A program made the translations under genes and the position numbers. A stretch of 64,000 nt of DNA from Camarhynchus parvulus (Eukaryota; Chordata; Aves; Passeriformes; Thraupidae). A model generated the notes under the pieces. The model did not search any database and was not told the origin of the DNA. It saw only the letters and a list, made by a program, of their open reading frames with translations. Location: NCBI RefSeq assembly GCF_901933205.1, contig NC_044573.1, positions 50,835,493 through 50,899,492 of the forward strand, in the 5' to 3' direction. Shown here one piece after another: positions 47,679-61,320 of this stretch (position 1 is its first letter; each line of letters begins with the position of its first letter).

Positions 47679-48131
47679 TCTGTCAGGTTGGAAAAGACCA
47701 CAGTGGATCATCTGGTCCAAGTGGGGTCATCCCAGAGCCCACATCTGCTTTATTCCAGTCCTCAAGCACCTCTCCTGATCGCCACAACCTCTCAAAAATG
47801 ATCATGAGTAGCCTCACTACAGTGTCTGCCAACTATCTCAGCACTCATGGATACATCCCATTAGGGCCTTGTGGATGTTGAGTTTGCCTGAGTGTTCTCT
47901 AACCCAATCCTCCTTGACCAAGGGAAGTCTCCATTCAACATGCCTTTTCCTTGGTCTTCTGGGTGAGAGATTCCTGAGGCCTGGTCTTGTCAGTGAGGAT
48001 CAGTGCAAAGAAGAATTTCAGTAACTCTGCCTCCTCCATGTCCTCTGTTACCAGGGTCCTTCATTCACTTAGCAATGGGCCCGCATTTTCTTTGTTTTCC
48101 TTTTGCTATGGATATGTTTGAAGAATACACA
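47679..48131 (-). mobile_element. CR1 LINE, internally deleted: ORF2 linker/RT start joined to 3' tail
   Basis: On the minus strand, 48131-47940 encodes the segment between endonuclease and reverse transcriptase (decayed 'FF-YI-SKRK', 'GNRG', 'VTEILLC'). It continues at 47930-47735 into the RT start ('DIHK-MG', 'VLR-LAD', 'IIFERLWRSGEV', 'EDWNKADV'). It then passes within a few bases into the terminal tail (47735-47679, complement of 'caggttggaaaagacca'). Most of RT and the 3' UTR is missing between these, so the copy has a large internal deletion or arose from an internally deleted template. Several stops. Confidence 0.82.
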
Positions 48132-51100
48132 ATGAAATGGGCTACTGGAGATCACTACAACACTAATTTCATTCTGCTCACAAACTTCAGTGTTGGAGGA
48201 GCAGTCCTCTTTCTCAGTAACATTTTATACCTTCTGCTGTCCATAGTTGTTTGTCTCTGCCCTCACATGGCTCCTTAACATATGTAATTTTTACAGTGCT
48301 TTGTGCTGGACTGAAAACAAATCCAATAAATATGAAAATAATAAAGATCACTTTCTTTTTATTACAATTATTTACAATGTATGTATGTTATTTTAATTTT
48401 GAAATAAAATTATCTCACATATGATTAAATTATATTTCCAAATTTTGTTTGCTTATAGGATTGCAGAATTTATTTTATGTTTAAAGCTGCTAGAGGACCG
48501 CTATTTTTATTTAGGGTGCTTTTTGCACAGTTGACTTCCTTGTATTACTTCTGAAGAGGTTATTGTCATCTCTTCATCCAATGAAATTGTAACTACCTTT
48601 TGAAACCATAATAGAGTCATGTTATTTATTGTTATCACTCTATTTCTAAAATAAAAAAAAAGCCTTGCTTTGAGGAAAATGTAGCTAAACATATTAATTT
48701 CTTTGGTCAATGTAACAAAAAATTCAATTTGCAAAATTATATCCTCCATCAGCCCACAGAAAAGTTGATTCTACTTCAGTTCTTCCCTCTGAAGCTTATT
48801 ACAAAGATGACTAAAATTATGAGTCTGTTAAAGATATGCCACAAATTCTCCTCCAGTTTTTACAAAATACACTGGCATATGTGGTTTCTCATGACCCTTT
48901 GAAAGTGATTTAACACACTTGTTCTTCTTTACATTTTACTTCATCCCAATAACAGGAGTAAAAGGTAAATTACAATAAGCTTAAATTACAGCCTCTCAGT
49001 TTAAACCACTAAGAATTAATCCACTATATTTACTGCTGCAATCATATCTTTGACTATAAATTCATTAATTTTGCAATATTATCCTAGCAAATGAAAAGAT
49101 TCAACAGTTGCCAATCCAATTCTTTTGATGTACAAAGTAATTTTTTTTATTTCTTATTTGTAGGGCACTATCAGTGTAGAGAGAATTTCCTTTAGACTAG
49201 CAAATTGCTGCTAATAATCTTAAGTTGAAACCTTCAGGAAATGAGCTAGAAATTAGTCTAGTGTGCATAAACCTACAGCATTGAACAGGGATGTATTTGT
49301 GAAATTAAGTAGCCCTCTAGCTGGTAGAAAGAATCAATATCTGGTTATGTCCCTTCTCCTGGTCTTTATTTTTTTCCTCAGGCAAATGCAGTGCCCTGTG
49401 GCTCCGTTGCTCTAAAATAAACTTTGCAAAGGCAATGATAATTGTTGATGGTTACTCTTGTTTTGACCATCACTGCTAATTGGTAGGAGAGTTTGTGTTA
49501 TGCTTCAGCTAAAATATCTATTTCTGTTTTCTCAAAAACAAAGCTAAAATGTCAGATAAATAGAACTTCTGAGAATTCCCTTGCTATAAAAGGCTGTTAA
49601 AATTCACATATTTTGTGTTAGTATTTTTAATTTTTTTTTAATATACTAGCAGGTTCTTAAGCCTCACATATCCCCAAAAGAATGAGGTCCAGACATTTAA
49701 ACCCTTTGCAATCCTTTAAAATTCTGTATGGCAATTTGAGTAGGAATATAGAGCTTTAGAGAATCTGAGGTATGGAAAATAATGGCTATCAAGACCTACT
49801 AAAATATCTTTTCCTAAGCATGTATCTGTCATCTCTGAAACTCTGCTTCTGCTCTGTGGGAATCCTTTACTGGTTCTGTGAGAAAGGCCATGATACAATC
49901 TGCTCAAAATAACTGGAAAAAAAAAACTTGGCATATTTATTTAATTCTCTAAGTAAAACAATAGCAATACTTCAGTTTCCTAAAATAACTGGTATTATAT
50001 TTGCACATTTAAGTAGTCACTGTACATGTTTGATCATATGATTGACTGAATGTTATCAAATTTCCATTGTGGTCATTTGATTGGAGACACGTGCAAAGCA
50101 CCTACTGCACAGAAAACTACTATACTAATAAAAAATCCCAAAATAAGTGCTCTCAAGCGATATTACTATGCTCCAGAAATAGTCAGCACAACAGTAATAT
50201 AGGGAATGCTAGTTTGATGAAATGTCTGCAAGAACATTGTATATTTGATTCTATTAATTTACATTGCTGCTTCACTGGTGGGCTCCCTTAAGATAATTAA
50301 TTTGAATAGAGGTATTGAATGACATTTACATTTAGACATGCTCGTAGCAACAATGGGGAAAAGTGCTTTTGAGTGAGCTTATTGTCAAGAGGCTGATGTG
50401 ATATTCTAAAGCCACTATCTGTATTTTATTAACTGGGGTTATGAACTGAATCACAATGAAATGCTAAGACCCCCACACCTTTTTGCCCTCAAAATCTGGC
50501 AGTATTTTTCATTTGGACCAGAGCATTAAGAACTACATTCCTGCTGCTTCAGGGAACTTTATTAAAAGGATTAAAAATTCCCCTGTTATTGGTGTAACAC
50601 AAGTGAATTGCTATCCTCCAAAATGTCAGAGAAAGAATGGTGCAATCAGGGTGTGGATGTTCTCACTTGTATATATATTTTCTTAAATATTACTGTGATA
50701 AAAATACTGTTAACACAAAATGGTTTTTTGTATTTTTCTAACTATAATTTCATTTTACACTTTCCATTTTATTTGTTTGCAATGTCTCTTTATTTCTTCA
50801 AAAAATTCTAGTTGCCATGTCTTCTTCTGGATTAAATGTCACTGCTTTATTCCAGGTTTGTCCTAAAATGGAGATTGTGGGGATTATGAAATTCCCAATA
50901 ATATATGAACAAAATGCATTAACATGAAATACACTCATACAAACACAAAATAAGAAATACTAATATGAAATGTTAGTTAGCATAAAAATGCTGTTCATCT
51001 CTTGCATCAATAATTCCCTCCATACTAGATAGAACATTGAACTGGAACCAACTGAATACTTTTTAGGTCCTCCTGCCCAAGTTTAGCAAAGAAAATAAGC

Positions 51101-51174
51101 AGTGAATTTTCCAGATTTGTAATTTAGAAGTTTTGTATTTTCAGTGTAAACCTCTGTGAACACAGACTTGAGTG
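48132..51174. other. AT-rich non-coding stretch, no gene seen
   Basis: No exon or transposon is recognised; many poly-T/A runs. Open frames are at most 80 codons. Confidence 0.55.
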
Positions 51175-51180
51175 TCAGTT
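51175..51180. repeat. Target-site duplication TCAGTT, left copy
   Basis: The same six bases follow the LTR at 51523-51528, exactly abutting its CA end. Confidence 0.92.
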
Positions 51181-51522
51181 TGTGGAGACCCTGAGGGGCA
51201 CTCCCTGGTTTAGGGAGACACAAGAAACTCGCCTCAAAAAGCTGTTAAGACCCCATTGGCTCATTCCCCTTTTCCTGTGTCTGTTCCTGTGTCCCAGAGC
51301 CACTCCCTCCCTATCCCCTGATTAGCTCTTATCTTTGTACTGCCCCAAGACCAGGTTTATCCCCAGGCCCCTCAGACACTGATAAGCTTGAACCCTCCAT
51401 GTGTGGTTGCTGGGACCTGATAATCTCACCGTGCAGCTGAATAAAACATCTGCGGATATTATGCAAAGGCCCTTTTTGCTTCCTTACCCTGGACTATACT
51501 AGCAGCTATTCAGGCTCTAACA
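51181..51522 (+). mobile_element. Solo LTR, family C (class II/ERVK-like)
   Basis: 342-bp LTR on the plus strand, TGTGGAGACC...GCTCTAACA, flanked by a perfect 6-bp duplication TCAGTT. AATAAA at 51440-51445 is the likely polyadenylation signal. It is far GC-richer than its surroundings. No internal retroviral sequence is present, so it is a solo LTR. It is unrelated in sequence to families A and B. The perfect duplication and clear ends suggest a relatively young insertion. Confidence 0.93.
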
Positions 51523-53620
51523 TCAGTTGATGAATAACTACATTTACAATGAAATTTTGAAGATCCACAGCAGCACTTTCGAAAGAGATTAATAAGGTAC
51601 TTCTTGAAAATGTGAGATGTGATATGACTAGAAAGAAGTCCTCACATGAAGATGCAATAGTCAGTATTTACCCAAAATAAATCAGTCTTATTTTTCATTG
51701 GTTATAATTTGTATTAATTTTTCAATTGTTCTCATTTACACACTACCTGATACACAGTCTATGAAGGTAATTAATGATATATGCACTATAAAACTATAAC
51801 TAGCATAATAAAGACCAAAACTTGAATTTCTGTATTCATATTCCCAATGTAAAAGCAGATGTTATATTAGGCAGCCCAGAATTAAAACACATAAGTGGTC
51901 TAAGAGCTCCTCTGTCAGAAAGCTATTTGCTGTCCACGTTTTAATCATGAAAACTAATAAATATGGAAATATTTGCCTTCCACAGGGAATTAATAATCAC
52001 CAAATTTTCAAAGTCCTACAGGCATTAGGACTGTCCTAGTCCTGAATTTTGCAGAAGTTGCAAACTCATCTCATTTAGATGTCTGCTTCCATTTGCATCC
52101 CTCAAAAAACCTAGAGAGTATTATCCATTTTGATTGCTTTGTTGCTGTCCATTTGCATACAGACATATGGTGTGGGAGATCATTTTACAAAATAGTTACT
52201 TGAATATATGGAAAGCAATCATGCAACTTTGGAACATTTTAAAGCACACTCAGACGTCTCAAGCTGCCATTCCTGTGTTTCACATAGGTTTGTTTGCACT
52301 TAGCAGAGTATCACAGATGCACTTTGTTGTAAAATGCTGACTTAAGTGATGTTTGAGATGCTTTGTAATAGGACCGTTTTCTTCCAATTTCCTATGACCA
52401 CAACTCCATAGACTCCCCAACAGCAATAACTCATGTGAATACTGCAGAGGATCCCCTACAAATTCTATATACAAATCCAATTATCAGGACTCAGCAGAGT
52501 TGAGATGTGTCCCCTGGGGGAAAGTAAACAGCTGCATACCCTCCATTTAGCTACTGCAGATGCAGGTCTGTCATTTTCCTTTAAATTTCTTTACCTAATG
52601 TTTAGATCTCCATGTCTGCTGCAGGCTGGCCTTTACCACTAAGCCATAACATCTCAAGTGAACAGAATCACATATCTGAGACCTAACTCTGCTCAACTCA
52701 GCATAGTAACAGCTCTTTATAATGCCCTCTCTCTACATTAGAAACTCACTGAGATTAAAGAAAACAAACTAAAAAAGAAATCACTTCAAAGCACAACTCC
52801 TTTGTGTATTAAATGCAGCACAGAAAATGTTTATACTTTAAATTCAACTGAAAAAGGCAAGATACATACAAAAGATAAATCTCTTGATTTACAGTCATTC
52901 ATTCCCATATTATAGTATCACCAAAAAAGACAAAGGAAGAAGATGCTTTTATAATGAACTGGGCAGATAATGTAGTCATTTTCTCAAATGGTTAGTTTTA
53001 TCAGTTGCTAAAGGGATATAACAATCAGGTTTTTTCAGATACTGTAGTTATTGCATACATGTAAATGATAGCATATTCTTCATTTAGATGCTTTGTCTCT
53101 CTTCAGATAATGTGGAACCAGCTCTGTGAGATGGATAAAAAATTTAGTACTATTTACCATTTTTACCCAGCATTGCTCTCTTCAAAATAGTCCTGATTAG
53201 TTTAGTCTGAGGTGGAATGAAAAATTTCCAAATCCAAATATGTTCCATGGAAGTGTATGCAAAATAAATTTGTATTATAATCTGTATTAACCCAAGGCTT
53301 TTGTCTTTCAAACATCTTTCAGACATCTTTCAGATACCTTAAGCTTTATGTGCCTACACAACACCACATTACAGAAGTTTTTCGTTTGTTTTTTCCATGC
53401 ATTTATTATAAGACAGCTATGGCAATCTGATTTTCACAATTTTATTACTAATATATTTGTTATACAAGAGCTAGAACTAAAACAAGACGATTTTTCCTTC
53501 CATTCTTAAGCCACAGGTAGGAGTGGAGTAATGTGAAGCAAGAACATTTTTCTCCAACCCTTGCCATTTGAGCCAACTGGGCTTCAATCGTTTGTACCTA
53601 TTTCCTCAATCAAAAACAGA

Positions 53621-53640
53621 AGTTCTAGTTCTAGTTCTAG
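53621..53640. repeat. (TTCTAG)n short tandem repeat
   Basis: Three and a third units of AGTTCT. Confidence 0.8.
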
Positions 53641-56600
53641 TTTTTGATCTTTTACTCCATAAAATATTAGAAAAATCTCTGGCTTTTAGACATCTGTAAG
53701 CAAAGTCTCTGTTCATTACAGAAAGACAGGTACATTCCATTTCCAGTTCTTTCCCAAAGTTTTTTCCTCTACCTATATCTGGCTTTCACTGAAACAGGAT
53801 GATTTTTATCTGCATTTTTATTTGGTTTTCTGATAATGGGCACTAGATGTTTTCAATGCTCCTTACTGCTATACCATGATTCACAACTGTAACATTTACA
53901 AACATAAAAATGATCCCAGCTTTCATCTTCTTTATCTCCTTTTCACTATAGGATTACATCTTATTTGCATTTTTGACAAAGGTTATAATGTAAAAACAAT
54001 AAGGTATATGACTCTGTTGCTATCAAGAAATATGACTAGATTCTTCCAAAGAGGTCTTTCCCACTAATGGGAAATAGACTTTAATCAGATAATAACTAGG
54101 ATGTCAGACTAGGAAAACCAATTAAATCCGTGATCTCTTTCAAAGGCCCATCATTGTATCACTGACTTTCAGATATTTGTCTCTGTGAGCTCATCTGGGT
54201 TCTTGGCACCTCCAGAATCTCCCACATTATATAAGACCTGCGAGAGTCCTTAGAAGATGGTCTTTTGGACCTAGCAGAACTTGCTGGGATGCTTCTTGTA
54301 AACCAAGGAGTTTTGGTGGACATTTCTCACCTGACATAATTTTTGTTACAAGTAATTTTTATCTGTGTTCCAGCACAGGATAATGTTTTGTGCCCAAAAC
54401 ATGGACTTTGAGAGGACTAGATATCATACAACCTAGAAATTTTTGAACATTCACTGGACTGGGAGGAACAGAAAATTGGGGGCATATTGATAATCCAAGC
54501 ACCATTCCCAATTTTTCCTGTTTCATTAGTGTGAAATTGGGACTTAAATCTTTAACTGGAGCTTTCTCCAGCCTTGTGAAGCACAAAACCTATTTCTGGG
54601 TCAAAGGCCTGAAATTTATGAATACCCCCAGCTTCTGCACTCCTTGATTGACTGAACAGGAAGCATACAGAGCTAAGCAAAAAGGTTCAGAAGCTGGAAT
54701 CCAAACCAGAATATTTCAGAGCAGTTTCTACGCAATAAAATTTCTTTTTCCACAGTCTTTTTTTCCTAAATAATTATTCCTAATTGACTAGCACATCCCT
54801 TCAAACTCAACCATGTGCATAAATGTTCTGCAGAACTTTGGAATTTCCTGCAAAGGAAAATTAATATTAATAACTTTGAGTTTGAGAGCTATCTAGGATA
54901 CAAAAAATTACAACATCATTGTGGGGCCAATCAATAAACTGACTGCTTATTCCTAACTATGAGACAGTGGCAACTGGCACTTTTAAGAAGACAGACAAAT
55001 CTAAATCAGGGTTTTTTTTCTGAGCTTAGCATAAATTTTTACAGATAGTTCTTGAAGTGAAAATTGGATGATGAGTTTTGTGTGTTCATCTTGTGATGCT
55101 AAAATGTAGTTATTATTGCTGAATTCATCTGCACCTTTTGATAGAAACACTTTAAGTTTGAACTGTTACATCTGATTAGCTAAACAGCAAAGATAAAGGT
55201 TTCACTGAGACCCTTCTGTATCAGCAAAAGTAATGAATATAAAGAACAGGCCAAAATAGCATCCTGGCCTTCATTCAGCTCTTTAATTCATTAATTTCTC
55301 CCCCTAAACAATACCTACTGGCTAAAGAGAGGAAAAAAAAACAAAGATAAAAAGGAACAGGCTGTGCATTCAAGGCAGTTTAAATACTAATAATTTTGCC
55401 TTTGGCAGGCTAGCACTAAAGACAATAAATAAAGATAATAAATCTTAAACAGCAGATGTCCAAGCAATTATGAGTAAAGAAGCTTTAATCTGAGAGATGT
55501 GCAAGATATGCACATCTTGGGACTGCTTGGGACCATCTACAATTCCTTCAATCTTCTTTCTTAAATTTTTAAATATGCAGAGACAGAAAATAGTAGACAA
55601 GGTTGAGTAAGAGATAGATTTTATTTCATGTTCAGTTTATACTGAAATGCACAAGAAATTATCGTTATGAACAGATTATGCTGTCATTGGATGAGAAATT
55701 GTTAAAATGAAAAGGTAAAGATCATTCAAATACAGAAGAAATCCATCGATTACATGTAGCTAAAGAAAACTGCAGCATTTTGTCACCAGAAGTTAGTACC
55801 AGAATTCAAAACCAGTACACTGAGATCAATAATCTTTCACCTTTGTCTGAAAAATATATGCACAAACATTCCCACACACATTCGTCTGAATTGACAAATT
55901 GGTCTGATATTTAACAAAGTAGTAGAGACAGATAAGTGAAGTATTTGTACTGCCTCAAAAGAAAGCAATTTGGCTGTTAGTCCATTCATCACAGCAAGGT
56001 CCAAAAAACAATTTACAAAAGTGTAAGGAGTAAGCAGAAAGCAGCCTCAATCACACAGGCCAACATGTGCAGTTGGACCTCCAGTAGTCATATTGCAGGT
56101 CATCATTTCCAAGACTAAAATATAGAATAATAAAAATGAAAAATATGGGTTATGAAATGCAGTTATGTGTCTCCCTTCTGAATTTCTGATAGTGTAGGTA
56201 TTAGCAATGCCTTAAAACGCAGAGTTGTGTAAGCAAAAATCGTGTACACACCATAGTATTTCACTTACTGCAACTTCAAGAAAAGGAAGAGGAAAATCAT
56301 TAGGTTGTTTTAAAGATACATTTAGGGTGAGAGTCATGTGTCCTTAGTTGTTGTAACTAAACTTTGGTTCTGTCCAGTCCTACAAAAGTAGCAGGTTGTT
56401 ATGATTCATCTCCTGGTCAGCACCTATTTCTCTTGCTTAGCTATGACCTCAAGACTGCCTTAAAATTTGACATTATTCTTTAATTAATTTCTATAATGCA
56501 CTGAAAGTTTTCTGGCTTAATCAACCTATTTGTAAAAATTCATTTTAGCAAAAAATTATAACAATGATACAGAGTAGAATAAACCACAGTCACTTAGAGA

Positions 56601-57471
56601 ATGCCCAATCACAATTGACATACTTATTTTCCAAAGCAGATATTCATCATCACTCTGCCACATTTTACAGGGAGGAGAAGTCCTCCATCTTCATAAATTT
56701 CTTGCAAAAGGGAAGCTATGACTGATTTCTTAAAATCTCGGAGACAGAAGCAATACTTATTTAAATAAAAATAATAAGAAACAATACATGAAGCATGTCC
56801 ATCTGAAGAGTCATTTATATCATCTGTTTTCTTGGTAGCATGATTGTAATGTAGAAAAAGGGATTTTTCCATATTCCATTCACACAGTATAGATTTGTGT
56901 TTCAAACAGTTGTTAAACAATTGCTAAACTGTGCAATTTTTAAAATACCTTCTCTAGACATAAAATTATACCATTCTAATATTTGCGTAATGATGACATC
57001 TTTGTTAGAAAGGTTAATTTAATTATTTATTGGTCTTCCAACAGCATTGCCACAAATAGATACACAATTTCACTGCTAGATCCATGGGATTCATGAGCTT
57101 GTGAAGGTTGCTATTTCCTCAGAACTGCATATCCAATGGGTCAACAATAAAAGGGACCTCTGAGATCATATCTGACTATAACCATGTTGGCATTAAACTT
57201 AGCATGCCTTATTGCTGTTGCATGTAGTCATTTCGTAAAATTAATTAAATTTCTGCAAAAATATGTTTCTAGTCTCACAGATTTTTTTCCCAAATAAAAA
57301 AACACAAGTTTTCATTTTTTTCTTTTTCAGTAAGATGCTCACTTATTTCTCTTTCTACCAGCACTGTATTTTCATCACCTTTCATCTTTTAGCTTTCACA
57401 GATTTATCACTCTGTGCTTAGACCTACTGATCTTTATCATTTTCCCCTCTAAAAACAGGCAAATCCCATTC

Positions 57472-57490
57472 TTTTTTTTTTTTTTTTTGC
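57472..57490. repeat. Poly-T tract
   Basis: Nineteen-base T run. It could be the reverse-strand poly-A tail of a retroposed sequence, but I recognise nothing attached. Confidence 0.7.
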
Positions 57491-60400
57491 AGTGACTGTG
57501 CACTATACTTCCAGTATAGGCATACGTAACATGCTCCAGATTTGATTTTCTGGCTGTTGCTGTCAAAGTAGCCACATCCATCTTCCTCGCCTCTTACCTA
57601 GAGACAGTAAAATAACAAAATAATTCGGTCTTATCATACCTTTCAGAGAAGTAATACAAATTTATAAAGGATGATTTTTTTTCTGTTGATGGAGTAATTC
57701 TATTTTCATGGTGGGCATATAAAGAACTTGTACCTAAAAAGTATTTAGGGTATTTTTCTGAGATCATTTTATCTTTTTACCTTTGAGCTATCTGTAACTT
57801 TAGACTTGGAAAAATGTTAAAAGAGACTGAACTGTCTTCTTACATTAGTGCTCCTCTAACTGGAACCCATAACCATGTTGAGGTCTTCTTTTGTCATTAA
57901 AAGGTTTTGCTCCTACATTAATCATTCATTATCCCTTTTACAACAGTAAAAGTTAGTAAAAGAATGTTTTCCAAGAATTAAAAAAAAAAAACGCCTGGTT
58001 TTCTGCCTATCATTTTGGTTGATCTCCTCTGTTTGTAGATGTGTTGTTTTGGTAGGTCTCCTCTGCTGTCAAAATTGATGCATTTCTTCTGACTGTGCAC
58101 ATATGAAAAGCCCAAGGATTCAGAAAAAATCACAAGAAATTAATTAGGAATAAAACAACTAACTCCACCCTCATCATGATTATTCTGCCCAACTTGTCTA
58201 TCTTTGCCAAATTTGTTGTCTTTCTTCAGGAAATTAAAGGTCAGACCCAACATAATTTTATTTTGAGTATTAGTTGGCTGTTCTCATTAAGAAGGCTGCT
58301 TCACTCCAGCTGAAACAGAGCACTAACAAAACTCTAGTGAACTCAAACATTTTTGTTATTTCCTTAAGAGACTTAAGCACACAGTGCTCTGGATGATGTG
58401 ATTTCTAAAGTAGTTAGAATTTCCTGTTAGGGCACATTCTGAAACAGTGAATGAAAACCTGCACCTCCCCTTGACAATATTGGACTTGGGAAGAAAGAAA
58501 CAGTTTGGGTGATACTGAAGGATGGGGAGTTAGGGTTTTGGTTTTTGGGTTTGGTTTCAGGTTTTTTTATTTATAATTTAACTACTTTTTAAAACTTAAA
58601 AAGATTTTGATAAGAACTGAAAACTGAAACAATTTTGTTTAGCTGTCAGAGACTTAAAATTATTAGGTAACTGCAAAAGAGTGGGCTCTAATTGCCAAAG
58701 CTTGGATTCCCAAATGAAAGAAAGACATTGAAATACTGGATCATTACTGAAGATGGTTGCACAACGGCATTAAACTAACATTAATTTTGCATTTTCTGTT
58801 TACAGATATCTTAACACTTCAGTTTCTCTTACAACTTAAAATCTATGCCTAGAAAATGGAAACAAAATGGAGAATTCTGTGTGCGAAAAGCAAAAGCACC
58901 AACATATTCAATATTCCCCATGTGCATAACCTTCTCGAAGAAGCAGCCAGAAACCCCAAAGGCATGATAGGCTGCTTTATCATGGGGGATGTTGTAAAAT
59001 GTTGTGTTTATATATACTTCAATCAACAAACATTTTCTTAATGCATTGTAATTTCTCACAGTACTTGAGAAATGTCTCAACAAGGTATTTTATAAAACAT
59101 TCTTGATAACTACCTTATATCAGCCAACTACTTAGAGGTGATATTTTATAACAACATACTAGAGATTTGGATTTACGTTCCTCATGTGGGCTCATTTTAT
59201 GGGATAGATAGTGACTGGGGAGGCTGTAGAAGAAAAACTGTGAATAGATTATCTAAGATCCACCATCTGCCTGATAGAGTGTGGCCTCATCAAGGCTTTT
59301 CAGTAGCTGAGAGAAAAACACCAACACCCTACTGTATTAAAACCTCATAGTCATTTTCCTGTGTCTCTTTAGAGAGGTCTTCTTTAAAAGTTACTCATTT
59401 TTGTACATCTCCTCTCTGTGTCATAACTTGATATGGTTTTCCCACCACAGGGCAGAACACACCTGCTGATCCCACATGTGAAACTGAACAGTCATCCCTC
59501 ACATCCCAGTGATTCCTCTCTATTTTCACTTGGAGATATGAAACTCTTCAGATGTATTTGCAGAGATTTTTGAAGACAAATGATGGATTATCTATACACT
59601 AAACCCATTTATTCAGCCTTCTGTTGCCATGCAAAGAATATCTTCCCACCATACTGTACCACCATTATTCAGCTCTGCTTAGTGCTCTAACACTCTTTCA
59701 ATAAATATATTTGCTTTTTGATTTGGGCCGTATTGGTAGTAAAGGCCAGTTAAGTGCAGACCATTTTTTTTTCCTCCTAGTTGTCCACAAGAGCCTAAAT
59801 TGTGACTCCCTTCTCCAAATACTGTTCAGAGTTGCTGTCATCCAGGTGCAAAATTTCTACCAGCCCTCACTATTAGGAGTGTTTGAAATAGGAACTGATT
59901 GGCTGCTACAGGAGTGAAGGGGATAATTTTATGTGTCTCTCCAAGATTACAGAGTACAAACAAGAATTTCAGCTTTAGTGCAGCTGTGCAAAGCTGCACA
60001 TTGCATCTCAATTAAAGGATAACTGGGTTATCTTAGTGGGAAAAGAAAATCATGAGGGAAAATATGAAAGTAGACTTTGTTGTCTGGGGCACAATCTGAA
60101 ATTCTGTTTGTTTTTTGAAGAATTTAGGTACACAGAAATTATCACTTAAATACAACATTTATGTAAAATAACTGTCTGACCTCATAAAAATGTTTATACA
60201 TATATTGCTAAAATATTTTACCTGTAGAATCTCTAATTTTTGTTTTAGCTTCCGAGTTTAAGATTATTTTCTATATCAAAAATTAAGGGGAGAAAAAGTG
60301 GTTAAAGCCAAGAGGGGGAAAACTTTTTATGGGGAAAATTGTTTTCTCCCATGTTTTATTTTGTTTATTGTAACAAAAGAAAAAAGAAGCCACTTTTTTC

Positions 60401-60692
60401 ACAGATGGTTTATTAAGAATCCTTTTGAATCTGCCTTGTAGCAGAGTTCTATTCTCCAAAATCACTGGAATGTCTCTGTAATCTTAACCTGCCACTGCTT
60501 AGCTAATTTTAAAAAAGCTTTCTGAAAAAAAGAAATGGATGGATGATCATCTGTTTCACAAGAATGTATAACAGAGCAATGGGAAAAAATACATTGACAG
60601 TAAGCATCAATATATATAACTGAGCAACTGAAAAATACCTGTGATGTGGAAGTATCACTCCCAAAATCATTATACTAGAGCATTTCAATGTT

Positions 60693-60717
60693 AAGACTTT
60701 CTGGAAAAGAAAGTCTT
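60693..60717. repeat. Perfect short hairpin
   Basis: Ten-base arms AAGACTTTCT and its complement around the 5-base loop GGAAA. Confidence 0.75.
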
Positions 60718-60984
60718 TATACTGAGCCTCATTGAGTTCTGCTAAGGAAGTTCTTGTTTTTTCATTTTGTTAGTCCAATCTAAAAGATTTTTTCAGATAT
60801 TTTTTCCATGAAAAAGTTTCTTTCTAGTGTAAAGAATGCTGTTTCTAAGGACTAGTTTCTAAAGTGTTTCCTACCGTTCCCCAGATTCTTTTCAAAATCT
60901 AATAATATTGCCTAACATAATGCTTGTCATCTTTTCCTGAAGTTTTACACTTGTCTTTTTGAGTGAAGCCAACAACTGAAAAAG

Positions 60985-61320
60985 CTCCGAGGCTAGAGAC
61001 TGCAGAGCCTTTCTTGGCTACCTGTGACAGTGTTCACTCACCCTTACAGTGAAAAAGTGTTTCTGTGTGTTCAGAGGGAGCTTCTTGCTTTTCTTGTAGT
61101 ACCTATTGCCTCTGGTCCTGTCCTTGGGCACCACTGAAAACATTCCATTTCCCTCTTCTTGCACCATCTCTTCAGATATTTATATGCTCAAACAGGCTCC
61201 CATGGCTAAGGAAACCAAAACTCTATTGCCAAAACTTGCTCCACAGGAGAGCAGTTGTTGATCTTCAGTATCACTGCCTTCCTTCTTACACTCTTTTCCC
61301 TCACCAGAGGACTGAGGGGG
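60985..61320 (-). mobile_element. CR1 LINE 3' fragment
   Basis: Reads in reverse as CR1: 'gacagtgttcactcaccctt', 'cagtgaaaaagtgtttctg', 'ttgcctctggtcctgtcctt', 'gggcaccactgaaaacattc', 'cttcagatatttatatgctc'. The far end (61200-61320) is much decayed. It belongs to the CR1 variant whose 3' region contains 'gggcaccac(t/c)gaaaa'. The 98-codon frame at 61065-61361 is antisense to it and is not a gene. Confidence 0.87.

Larger units (their letters stand above)
51529..60984. other. Long AT-rich stretch, no gene and almost no recognisable transposon
   Basis: About 9.5 kb with no supported exon. Open frames are at most 98 codons. Features: a 'ttctag' run at 53621-53640, long poly-T at 57472-57490, and a 10-bp hairpin at 60693-60717. 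A segment near 57150-57165 ('gggacctctgagatcat') resembles the CR1 3' end but is too short to call. Confidence 0.5.

Noticed and set aside
48003..48278. 91-codon plus-strand frame
   Set aside because: Antisense to a CR1 ORF2 relic over most of its length.
57110..57200. Possible CR1 3' end
   Set aside because: Only 'gggacctctgagatcat' resembles CR1; too short to claim.
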